Positions 35,111 through 45,998 of a DNA stretch of 64,000 nucleotides are shown here, piece by piece. Each line of letters opens with the position of its first letter. Position 1 is the stretch's first letter. Both the position numbers and the translations under genes were made by a program. The stretch is from the NCBI GenBank assembly GCA_011800155.1, contig CM022377.1, positions 1,116,001 through 1,180,000 on the forward strand. Reading direction: 5' to 3'. The stretch comes from Flammulina velutipes. Its lineage: Eukaryota; Basidiomycota; Agaricomycetes; Agaricales; Physalacriaceae. The notes under the pieces were generated by a model. It was not told the origin of the DNA. It saw only the letters and a list, made by a program, of their open reading frames with translations, and did no database searches.

Positions 35111-35639
35111 ATGGCGCAGGCTGTTAAACGACCCACTCTTCAGGCTCTCCGCTCCGCCTCCGCCTCCACGTCTAGCAGGCAATTTTCGTCCTCATCGTCA
35201 AAGTCAGATTTCGCGATGCAGTTACCCATTCTCGACATCTTCGACGCCCCCGCGCGTTTGGAGGACCTCGCGTCTCGATACCTGAGGCCAGCCGATACCG
35301 CCAGAACATCGACATCTCCCGTCGTTCCCGTCCGAAGCAGGGCGTATTCTTCGCTACCGCCACCGATCGTCTTTGACGGTCCCTCTGGATCGCGTCCCAA
35401 ACAATACAATAGCGACGCCAGGATGATCCCGCACCCCGGGAGGCCTGCAACAGTGGTCAAGATATTCGACGGTCCGGCTCGACGAGGCTGCGCGTCACAG
35501 AGGTGCGATCTCCTTGATGTAACTTGTCCCAACTTACACTGACCACGTATCTGCAAGACAGCGCACTCGATTTCCCGGAACACCCGTGATAGCAACGATG
35601 GGAGCCGCGATAGCCGCAGCACTATTTTCAACAACATAG
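35111..35639 (+). CDS. Small protein with mitochondrial-type presequence, unknown
   Basis: Exons 35111-35502 and 35558-35639 give 157 aa. The first 30 residues (AQAVKRPTLQALRSASASTS) are rich in Arg and Ser and have no acid, as in mitochondrial targeting peptides. The motif IFD(A/G)PAR, or a variant, appears three times (LDIFDAPARL, IVFDGPSG, KIFDGPARRG), an internal short repeat. The C-terminus ends in a hydrophobic helix (TPVIATMGAAIAAALFSTT). Downstream, an open frame to about 35790 (IGAERRLINKTGIGLVLSGI) could be a further exon, but the TAG at 35637 lies in frame before any usable donor. Family not recognised. Confidence 0.5.
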
Positions 35640-35843
35640 GTTAGTATGCGTATCGAGTTATCGAGAAGTCATGAATCTCACCAACAAAGTCAGATCGCAA
35701 TTGGAGCTGAAAGAAGATTAATAAACAAAACGGGAATAGGGTTGGTGCTGTCGGGGATTGCGGGTCTTGGGCTATTGAGTCAATGGTAGCAGCATTGAAT
35801 GACGGATAATGGGTATTAGTTTGGTAATGTACAAAAGGTTAGA

Positions 35844-37508
35844 TCAATTAGTAGACATGAACCACAGCTTTGGAGTTTTTGAGCGTGTGTTGATATGCTC
35901 CATCGAGATATCGAGAGGAATGAGACGTCGACGCTGAGAAGTAATGTTAGGACTCTTCCTGAACAGAGACGCTACACGGCTTACCGTCCAGCGCTTCTTA
36001 TCGCTAACGACAGTCGTCATCTGTGGCACCTCAACCATAATCTTCTTTACTTCTCCTTGGCGTAACACGATATGCGCGCCATGTGCCGTATGGTCATCGG
36101 TGTCAACCAACGTCCGGAGGCTCATTGAGCGACTCAAAGCGTCGATAAACCTTGCACGGGTCTGATAGGACGTTAGGCATGCACGTGCTTGATACAGTCC
36201 TGATACTCACTACGGGGTCCTTGAAATTCGGGATACATATGTCTAGTCGCTCAAGATTGAGGCAAGATTTGCAGATCACCGTAAGAGATTCTGGTTTGAT
36301 CGTACACCCTATGAAAGCGAGTCTCTTCAGGGAGTGGGCATGCGACGCTAGCAGCTGGTCGACAAATGCACCACCGACGATGACTTGGGGCTCTGACACC
36401 CGCATTTTGAATGAAGATAGAGACGCCATTGACCGTTTGAGATGCGTCAGAACTTCGCTCAAAATAGCAGGGACTGGCTGTGATACGATGGAGTAGCGCG
36501 TATCGATTGATAACTCTCGAAGATGGCGCAGGTCGGGATCTCTATCGAGGGGTTTCGAGGTTTCCTGGAACAGTTTCTTCAGAAGAATGCACGAGAAACA
36601 ATGGTAGGACGTACAAAAGTGGTGAACGACAGTCCTTCAAGCGCTGGTGTATGAATCAGCAAGCGAAATAGGGTGATATGGTCGATCCTTGGGCATCCAA
36701 CGACGTGCAGATTGATGAGTCCCGGTAGCTTTTGCAAGGCAGGCTCCAGTACGGTTTCGTTGAGGTCCAAGCAATTCTGTGATAACTAATCAGTATAAAG
36801 AAGAGTAAAGGAGGGTTTGCGCACATAGAGAGCCAATGTGTGCAGAGTGCTGCTGATACTCTCGGACCATCTGGGGAGGATGTCCATGACGGCCCACGAA
36901 CTGTGGTCAAGAAACAACGTCTTGAGGCGCTGCATCTTCATGAGGCTCTCCGCTTGCAGAGGCTTCAAGTCGGAAGTGTACACGCGTAGTTCCTGGATGT
37001 CTGTACGTTTCTCGAGCCCAGGGAGAATCGAGGGCAGGATATTGGAAAGGCAAGTGAACGACAAGAGATTCTTGCAGATCTGTAGTACGTCTCTGCACTC
37101 TTTCAAGAACGTAGGGTCGAGCAGTGGCCTAAGTGAGGACGACTTGGGTAGATGAGGAACGTAGCAGATGTCTGTTAGATGGTCAGACAACATTCACTAA
37201 GGGCAGGGCGTCGCTCACCGATGTGATGAACGTATTTCGCGAGACCTCTGGATCGCAGGACTGCCACAAATGGGGAGCATTTCTAAGAGCGCTATTGTCA
37301 GCCAAAAACGCGTCAAAGAGAGCAGGACACGCACGCGAGGAAACGTCTTTGCGTGTCGCATCGTGTAGCAGAGTCTCTTGTAGAGGAGTGGCAGGACGCC
37401 GTCGTAGAACGACATACTAACGAGGGCAACGGAATGGAGGTCATTGCCAGTGAGATTCGAGAAAATGAGCTCGAGGACGTCGATATTGAGCCCGTCGGCG
37501 GTGACCAT
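35844..37508 (-). CDS. F-box protein with leucine-rich C-terminal part
   Basis: The start at 37508 opens MVTADGLNIDVLELIFSNLT, a clear F-box (DVLELIFSNL, then DLHSVALVSMSFYDGVLPLL). The later part contains irregular leucine-rich segments (LEKRTDIQELRVYTSDLKPL, LQKLPGLINLHVVGCPRIDH, SLKRLAFIGCTIKPESLTVI, CLNLERLDICIPNF). About seven short introns are needed, and the stop is TGA at 35844. F-box proteins select substrates for SCF ubiquitin ligases. This type is greatly expanded in mushrooms, and the target cannot be inferred. Internal junctions near 36560-36800 are approximate. Confidence 0.78.
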
Positions 37509-37528
37509 GGTGGTAGGAAGCAGACCTT

Positions 37529-37543
37529 ACCCTAACCCTAAAG
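37529..37543. repeat. Interstitial telomere-like repeat (CCCTAA)
   Basis: Two CCCTAA units in tandem (ACCCTAACCCTAAAG) sit about 21 bp upstream of the F-box gene start at 37508. See the telo-box finding. Confidence 0.5.
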
Positions 37544-38197
37544 TAACCTCTGGCAGTGATATTGATACGAGCGACCTTGCGCATTCAATTGCATTCAATA
37601 GGTTGTTTATCATTATACCCATATTGTGGTACGTATTACCATTATCTAAGAACCCCACGCGAAGACGCCCATCGCCCATATCAAGTTGAGGTCTACGCAC
37701 AGAATTCCTAGTCAACGAGTTCAGCCATTTAAGCTTGTGGTCACTGTAAAGATACCTAGACTTTATCAGGCCCACCATGGCTAGATCATATGTATAAATC
37801 CGCCTCACGAATGACAAAATGAGCGTAAAATTGATCAATCGAATGCAATTTATCGGTCATTCGTGGTATCCTGGCGCACTTGGGTATTCATCACATCACA
37901 TTGAAACGAATGGAGGAAATCGATATAAATACGATCTAAAGTGTTCCTTGTATATGCTTCGAAGGTATGAAGACAAGGCGATGGCTAATTTTGTACCGTA
38001 TTGATGATAAGATGTGATCGGCGGCATCGCCTAATCAGGAATAGAAACAAGTTCGTCGGTGGGTGGAAACTCGAACGCGAAGGTCAAAACTTGAAACACG
38101 TTGATATTCAAAAGCTTGTCCATGATGATACATCGAATCCGTAAGTCCGCACAAGTAAAAAGTCCCAGGAGTCAAAAAGAAAGTGCGTCCCCCGCCG
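37544..38197. other. Intergenic stretch
   Basis: Upstream of the F-box gene and 3' of the secreted repeat protein. Short ORFs only. Confidence 0.4.
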
Positions 38198-39017
38198 TTA
38201 CTTGTGGCCGTCATCTTTGTGGCCATCATCCTTGTGGCCATCATCCTTGTGGCCTTCATCCTTGTGGCCATCCCAAGTGCCGAGAGTCAAAGTCTTGATA
38301 GGGTAGCCAGCGTTGCAGCAGTCCTTTGAGAATTCTGAAACACAGTCAATATCATGACCAGCACGAACAGAAGAGAGGTACTCACGATCCAAAATCTCTT
38401 GTCCGATGCAGGTCAGCTCCTTCACGCATTGGGGGTCATCTTTGCCGCCATTGTCGGTATGTTTATCCTTACCGCCCTCCCAGGTCTTGCCGTCGTCGTG
38501 CCTTCGGCCCTGCCAGTGCTCGTCCTTCCCATCCTTCTTACCGTCACCGCCCTTCTTGCCGTCCTCGCAATCTCCGTTGCAGATCGTGTCGATGTAGCAG
38601 GTGATGCACGAGGCGAGGCCAGCGTTGAACTCTTCGTTGCACTCGCACTTGAGGATGTCGTCGAGCGTGGGGTTCTTGTCGGCACATTCGCATTTCTGGA
38701 ATAGAAGCTTGTCAGTAATGTGCGATGCGCTGGAAGAAAGGAGGGACTAACGTCGACGAAGTCAAAGAAGACTTTGCACTGGGGCGTGCAGGACTCGGGA
38801 ATGTACCAGACGTCCTGGCCGTCGTCGGTGCGAGGAGCCACTCCGCCTTGAGAGAAGGTGTCTTTGAAGCTACGAATGCTGAGCGACCTAGCGGAAGTCG
38901 TCGGCGAAGCTGTAGAATTGGTATCAGAGAATGCAAATGCAGCGTCTGGGGAAGCTTACCCGTGACGCCAGCGACCGAGGCTGAGATGATGGCGAGCGAA
39001 AAGAGAACAGACTGCAT
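38198..39017 (-). CDS. Secreted Cys-rich protein with His/Lys/Asp tandem repeats
   Basis: The start at 39017 opens a signal peptide (MQSVLFSLAIISASVAGVTG). Exons join through introns near 38910-38960, 38700-38750 and 38340-38390. Cysteine-rich segments follow (VWYIPESCTPQCKVFFDF, KCECADKNPTLDDILKCECN, SCITCYIDTICNGDCEDG), then a Gly/Lys/Asp-rich linker (KKGGDGKKDGKDEHWQG) and CVKELTCIGQEIL. The protein ends with about four tandem DGHKD-type pentads up to the TAA at 38198. The repeated His with Asp and Lys could bind divalent metals, but that is inference. I do not recognise the family; it may be an effector-like or wall protein. Confidence 0.7.
38203..38262. repeat. Tandem 15-bp repeats encoding (DGHKD)n
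   Basis: About four copies of a 15-bp unit (plus strand CTTGTGGCCATCATC with minor changes) encode the C-terminal DGHKD/DGHKE units of the secreted protein. Confidence 0.8.
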
Positions 39018-39566
39018 AGTTGTGGATCAAGTTGGTGAAGGTGAAGACGGTAGAGGGTTGGAGCCTGAGTTCTTGCCGTCGTTTCGCAGAGGTTTTATAC
39101 CTTCAGGAAATGGTGAGTACGGGCAGACATTGCCTTGAAACTGGCAGTGTCTTGCGGTATGAACGGTAGAACATCGCATCGGGGGATCGAATGCATAGAT
39201 TTATTTGAACACGGGGAAGACAGATAGTCGCCAAGAGCATGAGCGGCCGTACAGATCGATGAGCCAAGAACAAGTGCGCCACGAGCATAGTTGGACGGAG
39301 AGCAAGGAGCGTGTGGCGGGATAGACAGTGAATGGAAGTCAGTGCAAGGCAGTCCAGTCGCGTGACGAGGGTATTGAATACGCCTCATACATCCGAATGA
39401 ACCGCAGATAATGTGTCTTTATCCTGTGACGCTGACGGAGATAATTAGCTATTTTTGAGTTAATTGGAGAACGTACGGGAAATCGACGAAGAAACGAACG
39501 AGTGAATTGTGGCGGCGCAAGAAGGATGGGATCACGACTTGCCTCCTACCGCCATCACGGCGCCAA
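39018..39566. other. Divergent promoter region
   Basis: Between the secreted repeat protein and CNOT11. It includes a variant of the recurrent motif, TGCGCCACG, near 39276. The CNOT11 first exon could extend into the last 60 bp. Confidence 0.4.
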
Positions 39567-40968
39567 ATGACCTTCCGGCCACCGCCAATTTCAGATGGCG
39601 CCTCTGCTCGCGCATCCGTCGTTCATTTGCTGTCGAGAGCGTACTCGCTGCCGTGCTCGACGGCGGTGCAGGCCTTTTTGCAGCTCGTCCAGCCGACATC
39701 GCGATTCCAGCTCGCGCTAGACGTTCTACTCCCGCTGCTCGACGACGGTCCTGGCGCCCCCGAGCTGCATCTCGCGCAACGCATCCTCGTTTCTTTCCTT
39801 CTCTACTCGCTGTACGCGCCCCATCCCATCTCTATCAATCCCTTCAAGTCGGTGCTGTTCGTTACGTTCCGCAATGAACGAGAGCGGGCGGCTAGGGCTG
39901 CCAGCCAGGGCCGTGTATACGAGAACGAGCAGCTCGTATGGGTGCTCTGGAAGCTGTTGAAGGGCGATGGCAGTGATGTGTGTACCAGTTCAAGTTGTAC
40001 AATGCAGGGACTGATGATCCACAGATTGGTCCTTACTCCCCGAGCACACTTGCTCGCTCGCCTTTGCCACAGGAGCTCAGAGCAGCTAATCTGCAACTTG
40101 ACGAGTCATTGTACGACACTGAAGATTCGTGCGTACATCCATTTTCGTCTTGTTTTCCGCTGCTAAAAACGCGTACAGGAATGACTATACCCCCATGAAA
40201 TCCAGCGCAACTGTACCCACCACCAATGTCCATGTCGATGCCGGAACCGACGATGCCAACGAAACTGTTGCTCTTGCCATGAGACTCCTCCTCAACGCGC
40301 GTGAACGTGTCCTAACTCTCTCCGAACGACGCGTGAGTCTCATCTGACCTCACATCAACAGTGTAGCTGAACATGTCAACAGGTTGTCTTACCAGCGATA
40401 CCAGCTTTAGCGTCTACTCGAATGATAACCGCCCTCGACTTGGCTCCAATTGTATTATACAACCCTACTCTAGCCCACCCTCTATTCGTCGCCCTTTTGT
40501 CTATCTGCGAAAACGCGACGCTCGCATCACCCTTTCTCCATGTTTTATGTTCACTTCCTCCTACTCTCTCTACGTTTGATCTCATGGGGAGGCTTCTCCA
40601 GGACGGCACCGTATGCGGACAGAGTAGGATCTCTATCGCCGCTCTCGTCAAATCGGAAGTCCTGGGCCGCTTTACCCTCGAGTGCATTAATTGGCTCGAT
40701 ATCGCGGAAAACCAAGAGAGGGAAGGCCAGATTAGTGACGACCGGTTTACGACTGGTGTCAAGCACGTACGCGCCCCGTTTCATTTAACTGGAGGTTATG
40801 TTAAACAATCTATAGCTCTGTCGATTTTATACGTCTTTGGTGAAGCTGTCGCTGGTAGATCCTACAGTCGACGAGGACACGGTGGAGATGGCACACTTCA
40901 GCCTCAGGCATTCTCGATTTGAAGAAGCAAACACTCTCTATAGGATGATTGCTACAGGGAGAGCATGA
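39567..40968 (+). CDS. CNOT11: CCR4-NOT complex subunit 11
   Basis: The best start is MTFRPPPISDGASARASV at 39567, although an extra 5' exon cannot be excluded. A helical N-terminal domain (VVHLLSRAYSLPCSTAVQAF, QLALDVLLPLLDD, PISINPFKSVLFVTFRNERE) leads to YTPMKSSAT. The DUF2363 domain typical of CNOT11 follows: ALDLAPIVLYNPTLAHPLFV, ALLSICENATLASPFLHVLC, LPPTLSTFDLMGRLL, VLGRFTLECINWLDIAENQE, and the last exon (LCRFYTSLVKLSLVDPTVD, HSRFEEANTLYRMIA). CNOT11 pairs with CNOT10 as an accessory module of the CCR4-NOT mRNA deadenylase. Five exons are inferred, and the stop is TGA at 40966. Confidence 0.85.
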
Positions 40969-41029
40969 CATGTTCAAGTACTATGTATTAGCGCGACTAC
41001 TGACTATGGTATGCATATGAGTGACATGT

Positions 41030-42865
41030 CCTTTCTGAAAATCGGCCAGATCAACAAGAGCACGTAGATGGTTTGTTGGTCTCGCCGTGCTATACTTTAC
41101 TCGATCCAGAAAGCGTTGAAGGAGCTCGAGCTAGAGATCTAGGTTTGCGCAATGCGGATGCTGCAATCTTGCGGAGTCTGAATGCGGAACGATATTATGC
41201 TGTAGTTCGACAATACGACTACGGTTCACCTCACTTGGACACTGCCAGGACTTCAACGACAAACAAATTTCCTGGCGCTACTAATACTACTACTTCGCGT
41301 GGCTCCGATCAAAACTAGTGATCCGATGTGGCGCCCCTCCTCTTGCTCTCACCATTGAACTTGTCGACTGTGAAACACGCGCAAAAATTCTACAGTTACT
41401 TCTTGACCTACAGTCTGCAGTATCTTCGGTCTATCTGCCTACCAATCAATGTAAGTGGAACTATGCGAACGCTTGAGCTCCTTTCCAACCTGTACGGTAG
41501 GCTCGCCTCTTATACAAGTCGGCCCTCCTCCTCCTCCTCAACAACAACAACCAATGAGTCTGTTCAATCATCAAATGATTCTCCTCAAGTCCGCTCTGCA
41601 TCCACGTACGTTCAGTAGCTATTTCACCGTTTTTACTCGCTCACTCACTGCAGTTTCTGCGAAGCCGACAGCGCATTCCAAGCTTGGGCAACCGCATTCC
41701 CGTCCGTCACCATCGAACGTGATTATCATCAAAGAGTGGAGACAGGCGTCTTGAAGGCGGAGAGTCAACTCTTTGCGGCGTGGCCTAGTGATATCGACGC
41801 ATATCTTCAGGAAACTATTCCCGACTACTACTCCTTCTTGGATATACTATTCCAAGTCCACCAAGGACGCCATGATTCTGAAGCAAGTTTCCGCGTCGCC
41901 TTGAGTGCTTTGTTCAGGTTTGTCTTTCTGAACAAAGGATCGACCTGGTAAGTCCACCGGTTCTCCTTACAATATCTATCCCCTGATCCTGTTACAGCGT
42001 GGAGTGTCGCGCATCCCTTCCGGAACTCGGATCCGACTTGATTAACGTCGTACCCAACTCTCCCGCAAAAATTGATGTTGCGGGATTGCGCCGCATCTCA
42101 TTCTCTACACCAACCATACCTTCGAATAGGTTCGACCAAGCTACAATAGCTCTGCTCTACACTCCCACTCTGCACAGGTTTTATTTTATCAGTTTTGCAG
42201 CGGAATACAAATTACAATACACGAGACAAGTGGTCAACCAGATCATATTGGATCTTTTGGCAATGTCCCAGTTCCTCCGACATCTTGGACTACGCGACCT
42301 CGAACTGCATGGCCTAGTATTAGTCCCAGGTGTGAGGGTTCGAGTATACGCTGCCCAAATCGATGTGCGTACATTTCTTGCCCGCCTCTCAATTTGTACT
42401 GAGTGTGCTGCATAGACCGAAGGAACTATTAGGATAATTCAATCAGACAGTGGGAAAGACGTAGACCCTTCAACGCGGGAAGGATTCATGAAGTTTTACC
42501 TCTTGCTCTGCAGGATACGTGCTCATATCGAGACTACTCTTGTCCCAAAATGCGAAGCCCTCACTACTCAAGCCTTCAAAAACTCTGGGTGGCGACGAGC
42601 ACCTCCAAAGAAGAGGGAAAATAAGAAGAAGAACGTCAGTGAAGAAGACGACGAAGATAAAGATGATGGGTTATCGGAAAGCGGAGGCGACAACAAGGAG
42701 AAGTCAAAGAAGCGCCGCCGCTCAAATTCCGTACGACTGCGAGCACAGAACAAAGATGGAGCTAGGAATGGAGACAATACGAGAACAGCAACACCGATCC
42801 TCTCACCTTCCCCTCGATACCCTCTCGATAAGCAGTCCATTCTGGCACCCGATTTCTTCCTATAG
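41030..42865 (+). CDS. Unknown protein, multi-exon, basic C-terminus
   Basis: I do not recognise this protein, and its 5' end is uncertain. A coding-like frame near 41030-41195 has no ATG. Firmer exons are: 41320-41452 (VIRCGAPPLALTIELVDCET, then KILQLLLDLQSAVSSVYLP); 41510-41610, with a Pro5/Gln4 run; about 41660-41948 (WATAFPSVTIERDYHQRVET, DIDAYLQETIPDYYSFLDIL); 42000-42363 (FDQATIALLYTPTLHRFYFI, LHGLVLVPGVRVRVYAAQID); and 42420-42865. The last exon has an amphipathic helix (MKFYLLLCRIRAHIETTL) then an acidic and Lys/Arg-rich tail (KKRENKKKNVSEEDDEDKDD, KEKSKKRRRSNSVRL) that looks like a nuclear localisation signal. A nuclear role is likely, with no further inference. Confidence 0.55.
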
Positions 42866-43179
42866 TCATAATACGTGTTTACTGGCTGTTTTCTTTGTTG
42901 TACCGCATCTTACTTCTTGCCGCTGTAAGTTACGAGGATAAGACCCTGAGAAAGATCTCGTTCTTCACTGCGCCTTGGAACTAGAAGAACAAAACAACCA
43001 AGAGGATGTCGGATTGGTGAGCAAGAACACGAACTTCTTCGGATACCATGATAGCACCGCATTGCCACGACCGCAAGCGATGGACGAGAGTGCACAAAGC
43101 GGTGACCGTGGGCTGGGGCGAAGAAGAACAAATGAATTCCGAAGGAAGGATAGTCTTGTTCGCAGCAACGAGTACGTAG
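42866..43179. other. Convergent 3' flanks
   Basis: Between the unknown gene and the MIC12-like gene. Nothing recognised. Confidence 0.4.
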
Positions 43180-43659
43180 CTAGGGCTTGGTCTGGTCCTC
43201 CCCATACAGCAGCTTGTGTCCCCAATCTTCCAGCCGTCTATCTGATGTTCTGACCCAGTCAAAGACAGATCCGACTTGTTCGTTCCATTTTGACTGCAGC
43301 AGCGATGCGAATGGTTTGTGTTCGATCCGAGATGCGGCGGACGGTGGTGCTGGAACAACTGTCGGTGTGTCGACTAGGCGTACGCTGAGAAGATGCATGC
43401 TACATGGCGGGATATGAGCGCTGTATCGAGAATGAATAGACAAAGGCTGACTCTCTGCGGTGTTGTTCTGTTCTGTGTCAGTGTCAGTCCAGTGGTTTAG
43501 GCAGTGTGAAGTGAATGTCAACCTTGCTTCAATTAGATTAGAGAACCCATAGTAAATCTGGTCCAGGTCATTGAATGAGCTCGTTGGTCGCTGATAGACG
43601 TATACACTCACCCCACCAGCAACGAGCGCGCCAGAGACGGGTCCCACGAGAAAGGACAT
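43180..43659 (-). CDS. MIC12: MICOS complex subunit MIC12-like
   Basis: The start at 43659 opens MSFLVGPVSGALVAGG, which runs into YYGFSNLIEART after an intron, a single N-terminal inner-membrane helix. A second and third intron (50 and 52 nt) bring EQHRRDMHLLSVRLVDTPTV into frame. The C-terminal segment SKWNEQVGSVFDWVRTSDRR followed by LEDWGHKLLYGED resembles the conserved end of fungal MIC12 (Aim5), a small MICOS subunit at mitochondrial crista junctions. Length is about 107 aa after splicing, which fits. The assignment comes from motif memory and order of features. Confidence 0.65.
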   Translation of the reverse strand: MSFLVGPVSGALVAGGVSVYVYQRPTSSFNDLDQIYYGFSNLIEARLTFTSHCLNHWTDTDTEQNNTAESQPLSIHSRYSAHIPPCSMHLLSVRLVDTPTVVPAPPSAASRIEHKPFASLLQSKWNEQVGSVFDWVRTSDRRLEDWGHKLLYGEDQTKP

Positions 43660-43831
43660 GATGGTAAGAGGTATGTACGGTGTCGCCGAAAAAGGAAACC
43701 ATCAATACGAGGCGGAATCAGCCGCCTTGTCTTCAACGTTCATAGTAATACCTTTGAAGCATCTTCAAGGCGCACTTGAAGCAGTATGTACATTGTTTTG
43801 AGCGGTGCTATTCGTCTCGGTGTATTTTTGA

Positions 43832-45117
43832 ATGGAAACTATGAGCGACAGAATACGACAAACGACCGGGATGCCGCCAGGCCGATCACTTCTTATCACA
43901 ATCACTCTGCTTTCTTCCATCATGCTCCTGGACAATCCACTACCCTTCGTGAGTACAGTGAATGCTCTCCGTCGCGTTCTGCCAGAGAACTTGCAAACAC
44001 CGCGAGTTGGCATTATCTGTGGGTCCGGCTTGGGCGGGCTCGTCGAAGCGCTGAGGGACGTCGTCCTGGTCCCCTATGATACCATTCCTGGGTTCGCACA
44101 AAGCACCGGTGCGTATAACATGAACCGTGTGCTTCGTGACTGATTCCATGTCCAGTCCCCGGCCATAAAAGCGCACTGGCGTTTGGGCTAATGGGAAGTG
44201 GAACAGGAATTCCCGTTGTTGCCATGCTCGGAAGAGTAAGCCGCGTCGATAGCATACGAACGATTCAACCGTGACTATCGATTAGACAGTTCCATCCATA
44301 TGAGGGCCATAAACTCACCACCGTGACTTACCCAGTGCGGGTCATGGCGCAACTTGGAGTGAAAGATTTGATAGGCACGTTATCTCGATTGTACTATCCA
44401 TGCCTAGGTTGATCCTTGCCCTAGTAACCAACGCGGCTGGAGGCCTTAACCCGAAATTCGCTGTTGGAACCAGTAAGTTCCCGCTGTTCTAGCACCATGG
44501 TACATGTCACTCATCCTTTTTCTCGTCCCAGTCGTCGTGATTCAAGATCATCTAGCCCTCCCCAACTTGACGGGACTAAACCCCCTCCTCGGACCACTCA
44601 TATCACCCGAATACCAGCGGTTTCTCCCCGTCTCCGATGCGTATTCCGCCAGACTTCGGCGCTTCGCCTTCCTTGCTGCAAGTGAGCTGAAGTTGCGCTC
44701 CGAGGATATCGAGGAGGGTGTGTACGCATGGGTGAGTGGTCCGACGTATGAGAGCCCAGCCGAAGGGAAGTTTCTGAGAGGTATCGGGGCTGACGTTGTG
44801 GGGATGAGCACGGTTCCCGAGGTCGTGGTGGCGCGACACGAGGGCCTCGAGGTGATGGCTTTGAGTCTGGTCACGAACGCTGTTGTTATTCCGGAGAAAT
44901 ACAGAAGTATCAAGGATGAGGTTGCTGCCGAGGTATGGATGTGTCTTCCTTGAAAATGTTAGTCAACTGATGGATAGCGTTCTAGTTGGCAGGCCAGCCG
45001 ATTGTGGTTCCGAAGGAAGCTGTAGTCTCGCACGATGAAGTTTTGGAGGCTGGTTTGAAGACGGGACAGGTCATGAAGGAGTTGGTTGAACGGATTGTGG
45101 AGTTGATCAAAGCTTGA
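43832..45117 (+). CDS. PNP1: Purine nucleoside phosphorylase
   Basis: The phosphate-binding loop GIICGSGLGGLVEAL, then VPGHKSALAFGLMGSG, GRFHPYEGHKLTTVTYPVRV, LGVKDLIVTNAAGGLNPKFA, TIVVIQDHLALPNLTGLNPL, the purine/ribose-binding VWVSGPTYESPAE-type block (YAWVSGPTYESPAE), DVVGMSTVPEVVVARHEGL and LSLVTNAVVIPEK mark a trimeric PNP of the PNP/MTAP family. It splits purine nucleosides with phosphate to base and ribose-1-phosphate for salvage. Introns are at about 44110-44154, 44237-44287, 44375-44424, 44471-44530 and 44933-44986. The 44375 intron starts with GC, a GC-AG type. The exact start is uncertain because Met codons at 43832 and 43871 are both in frame. TGA is at 45115. Confidence 0.93.
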
Positions 45118-45725
45118 CGACGAGCTTATCGGAAAGGAGTCACTCTAGATACCGGTAACCCGAGAATCGAGATGTATTGGCAGTCTTCGCAAGCAAATCC
45201 TTTACATAGCCAAGGTTCCTTCGAGCTTGCGTCTGCCCAGGTAAGCCTAAGCCAGCTCTACTTTTATAAGTCAAAGCTCGGACGTGATTTCTTAATTAAA
45301 AATCCAATTGACGGTCTAAAGGTGCCGGGGTGGCCAAGAACAAGCTTGATAGCCCTGACTCTCGAGATGGATTTTGTGAGCCAATTGGCGATTTCAGATC
45401 ACTAGGACTGGACATAGACGCGTTATGTACATTAGTGCTATACTACAGAAGTGCTTTGATGTACGTCGTCCACACAATGCAGTGTGGCGTAGAGTGGCTA
45501 CTGTGGCGCAAGTCTTTTTGACGTTGTACCTGTGCCTGTGACGCGAGCTACGTACTAAATAATGGTCTTGCTGAGCGTAAAGACGACTGGAGCAACCACG
45601 GCGCGCTTCATTCAAGGTTTGATTCCAGCATGGCACGATGAATAGGACTGTTGATACGCCTTGGTAGCCATTGAGTTTGCGCCGATAAGATGACGGAAAT
45701 AATGACGACGTCATAAATTTTTATA
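45118..45725. other. Intergenic stretch up to the transposon
   Basis: 3' flank of the phosphorylase gene. Holds TGTGGCGCA (reverse of the recurrent motif) at 45502-45510 and a near match at 45482. It ends with the TA dinucleotide (45724-45725) that borders the transposon. Confidence 0.5.
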
Positions 45726-45763
45726 AGGTAGGCGACGTTCATTTCCATCCAACCCCACGTGGC
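45726..45763 (+). repeat. Left terminal inverted repeat
   Basis: 38 bp, 37 matching the right repeat in inverted orientation; preceded by TA. Confidence 0.92.
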
Positions 45764-45998
45764 TCAGCGTGACGGACCATATTGGGACGACACTCATACT
45801 CTGAGGGCAAGACCTGTCTACCGTAGATTATTCTTGTATCTGAATCCTATTCTGTTCTCATGACATTTTTTTGAATGATACTGGCCGTGTTTCTACCTGA
45901 TGAGAATATTAAAAAATGTGGAAATGCGGACCGAGTTACCTATTCTATCCTTTCCACCATCATTTTAATCACTTCAACGCGTCGTTTGCTCGCTCGAC

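Noticed and set aside
38203..38262. CRISPR-like regular repeats
   Set aside because: Units are contiguous 15-bp repeats in frame within a eukaryotic coding exon, with no spacers.
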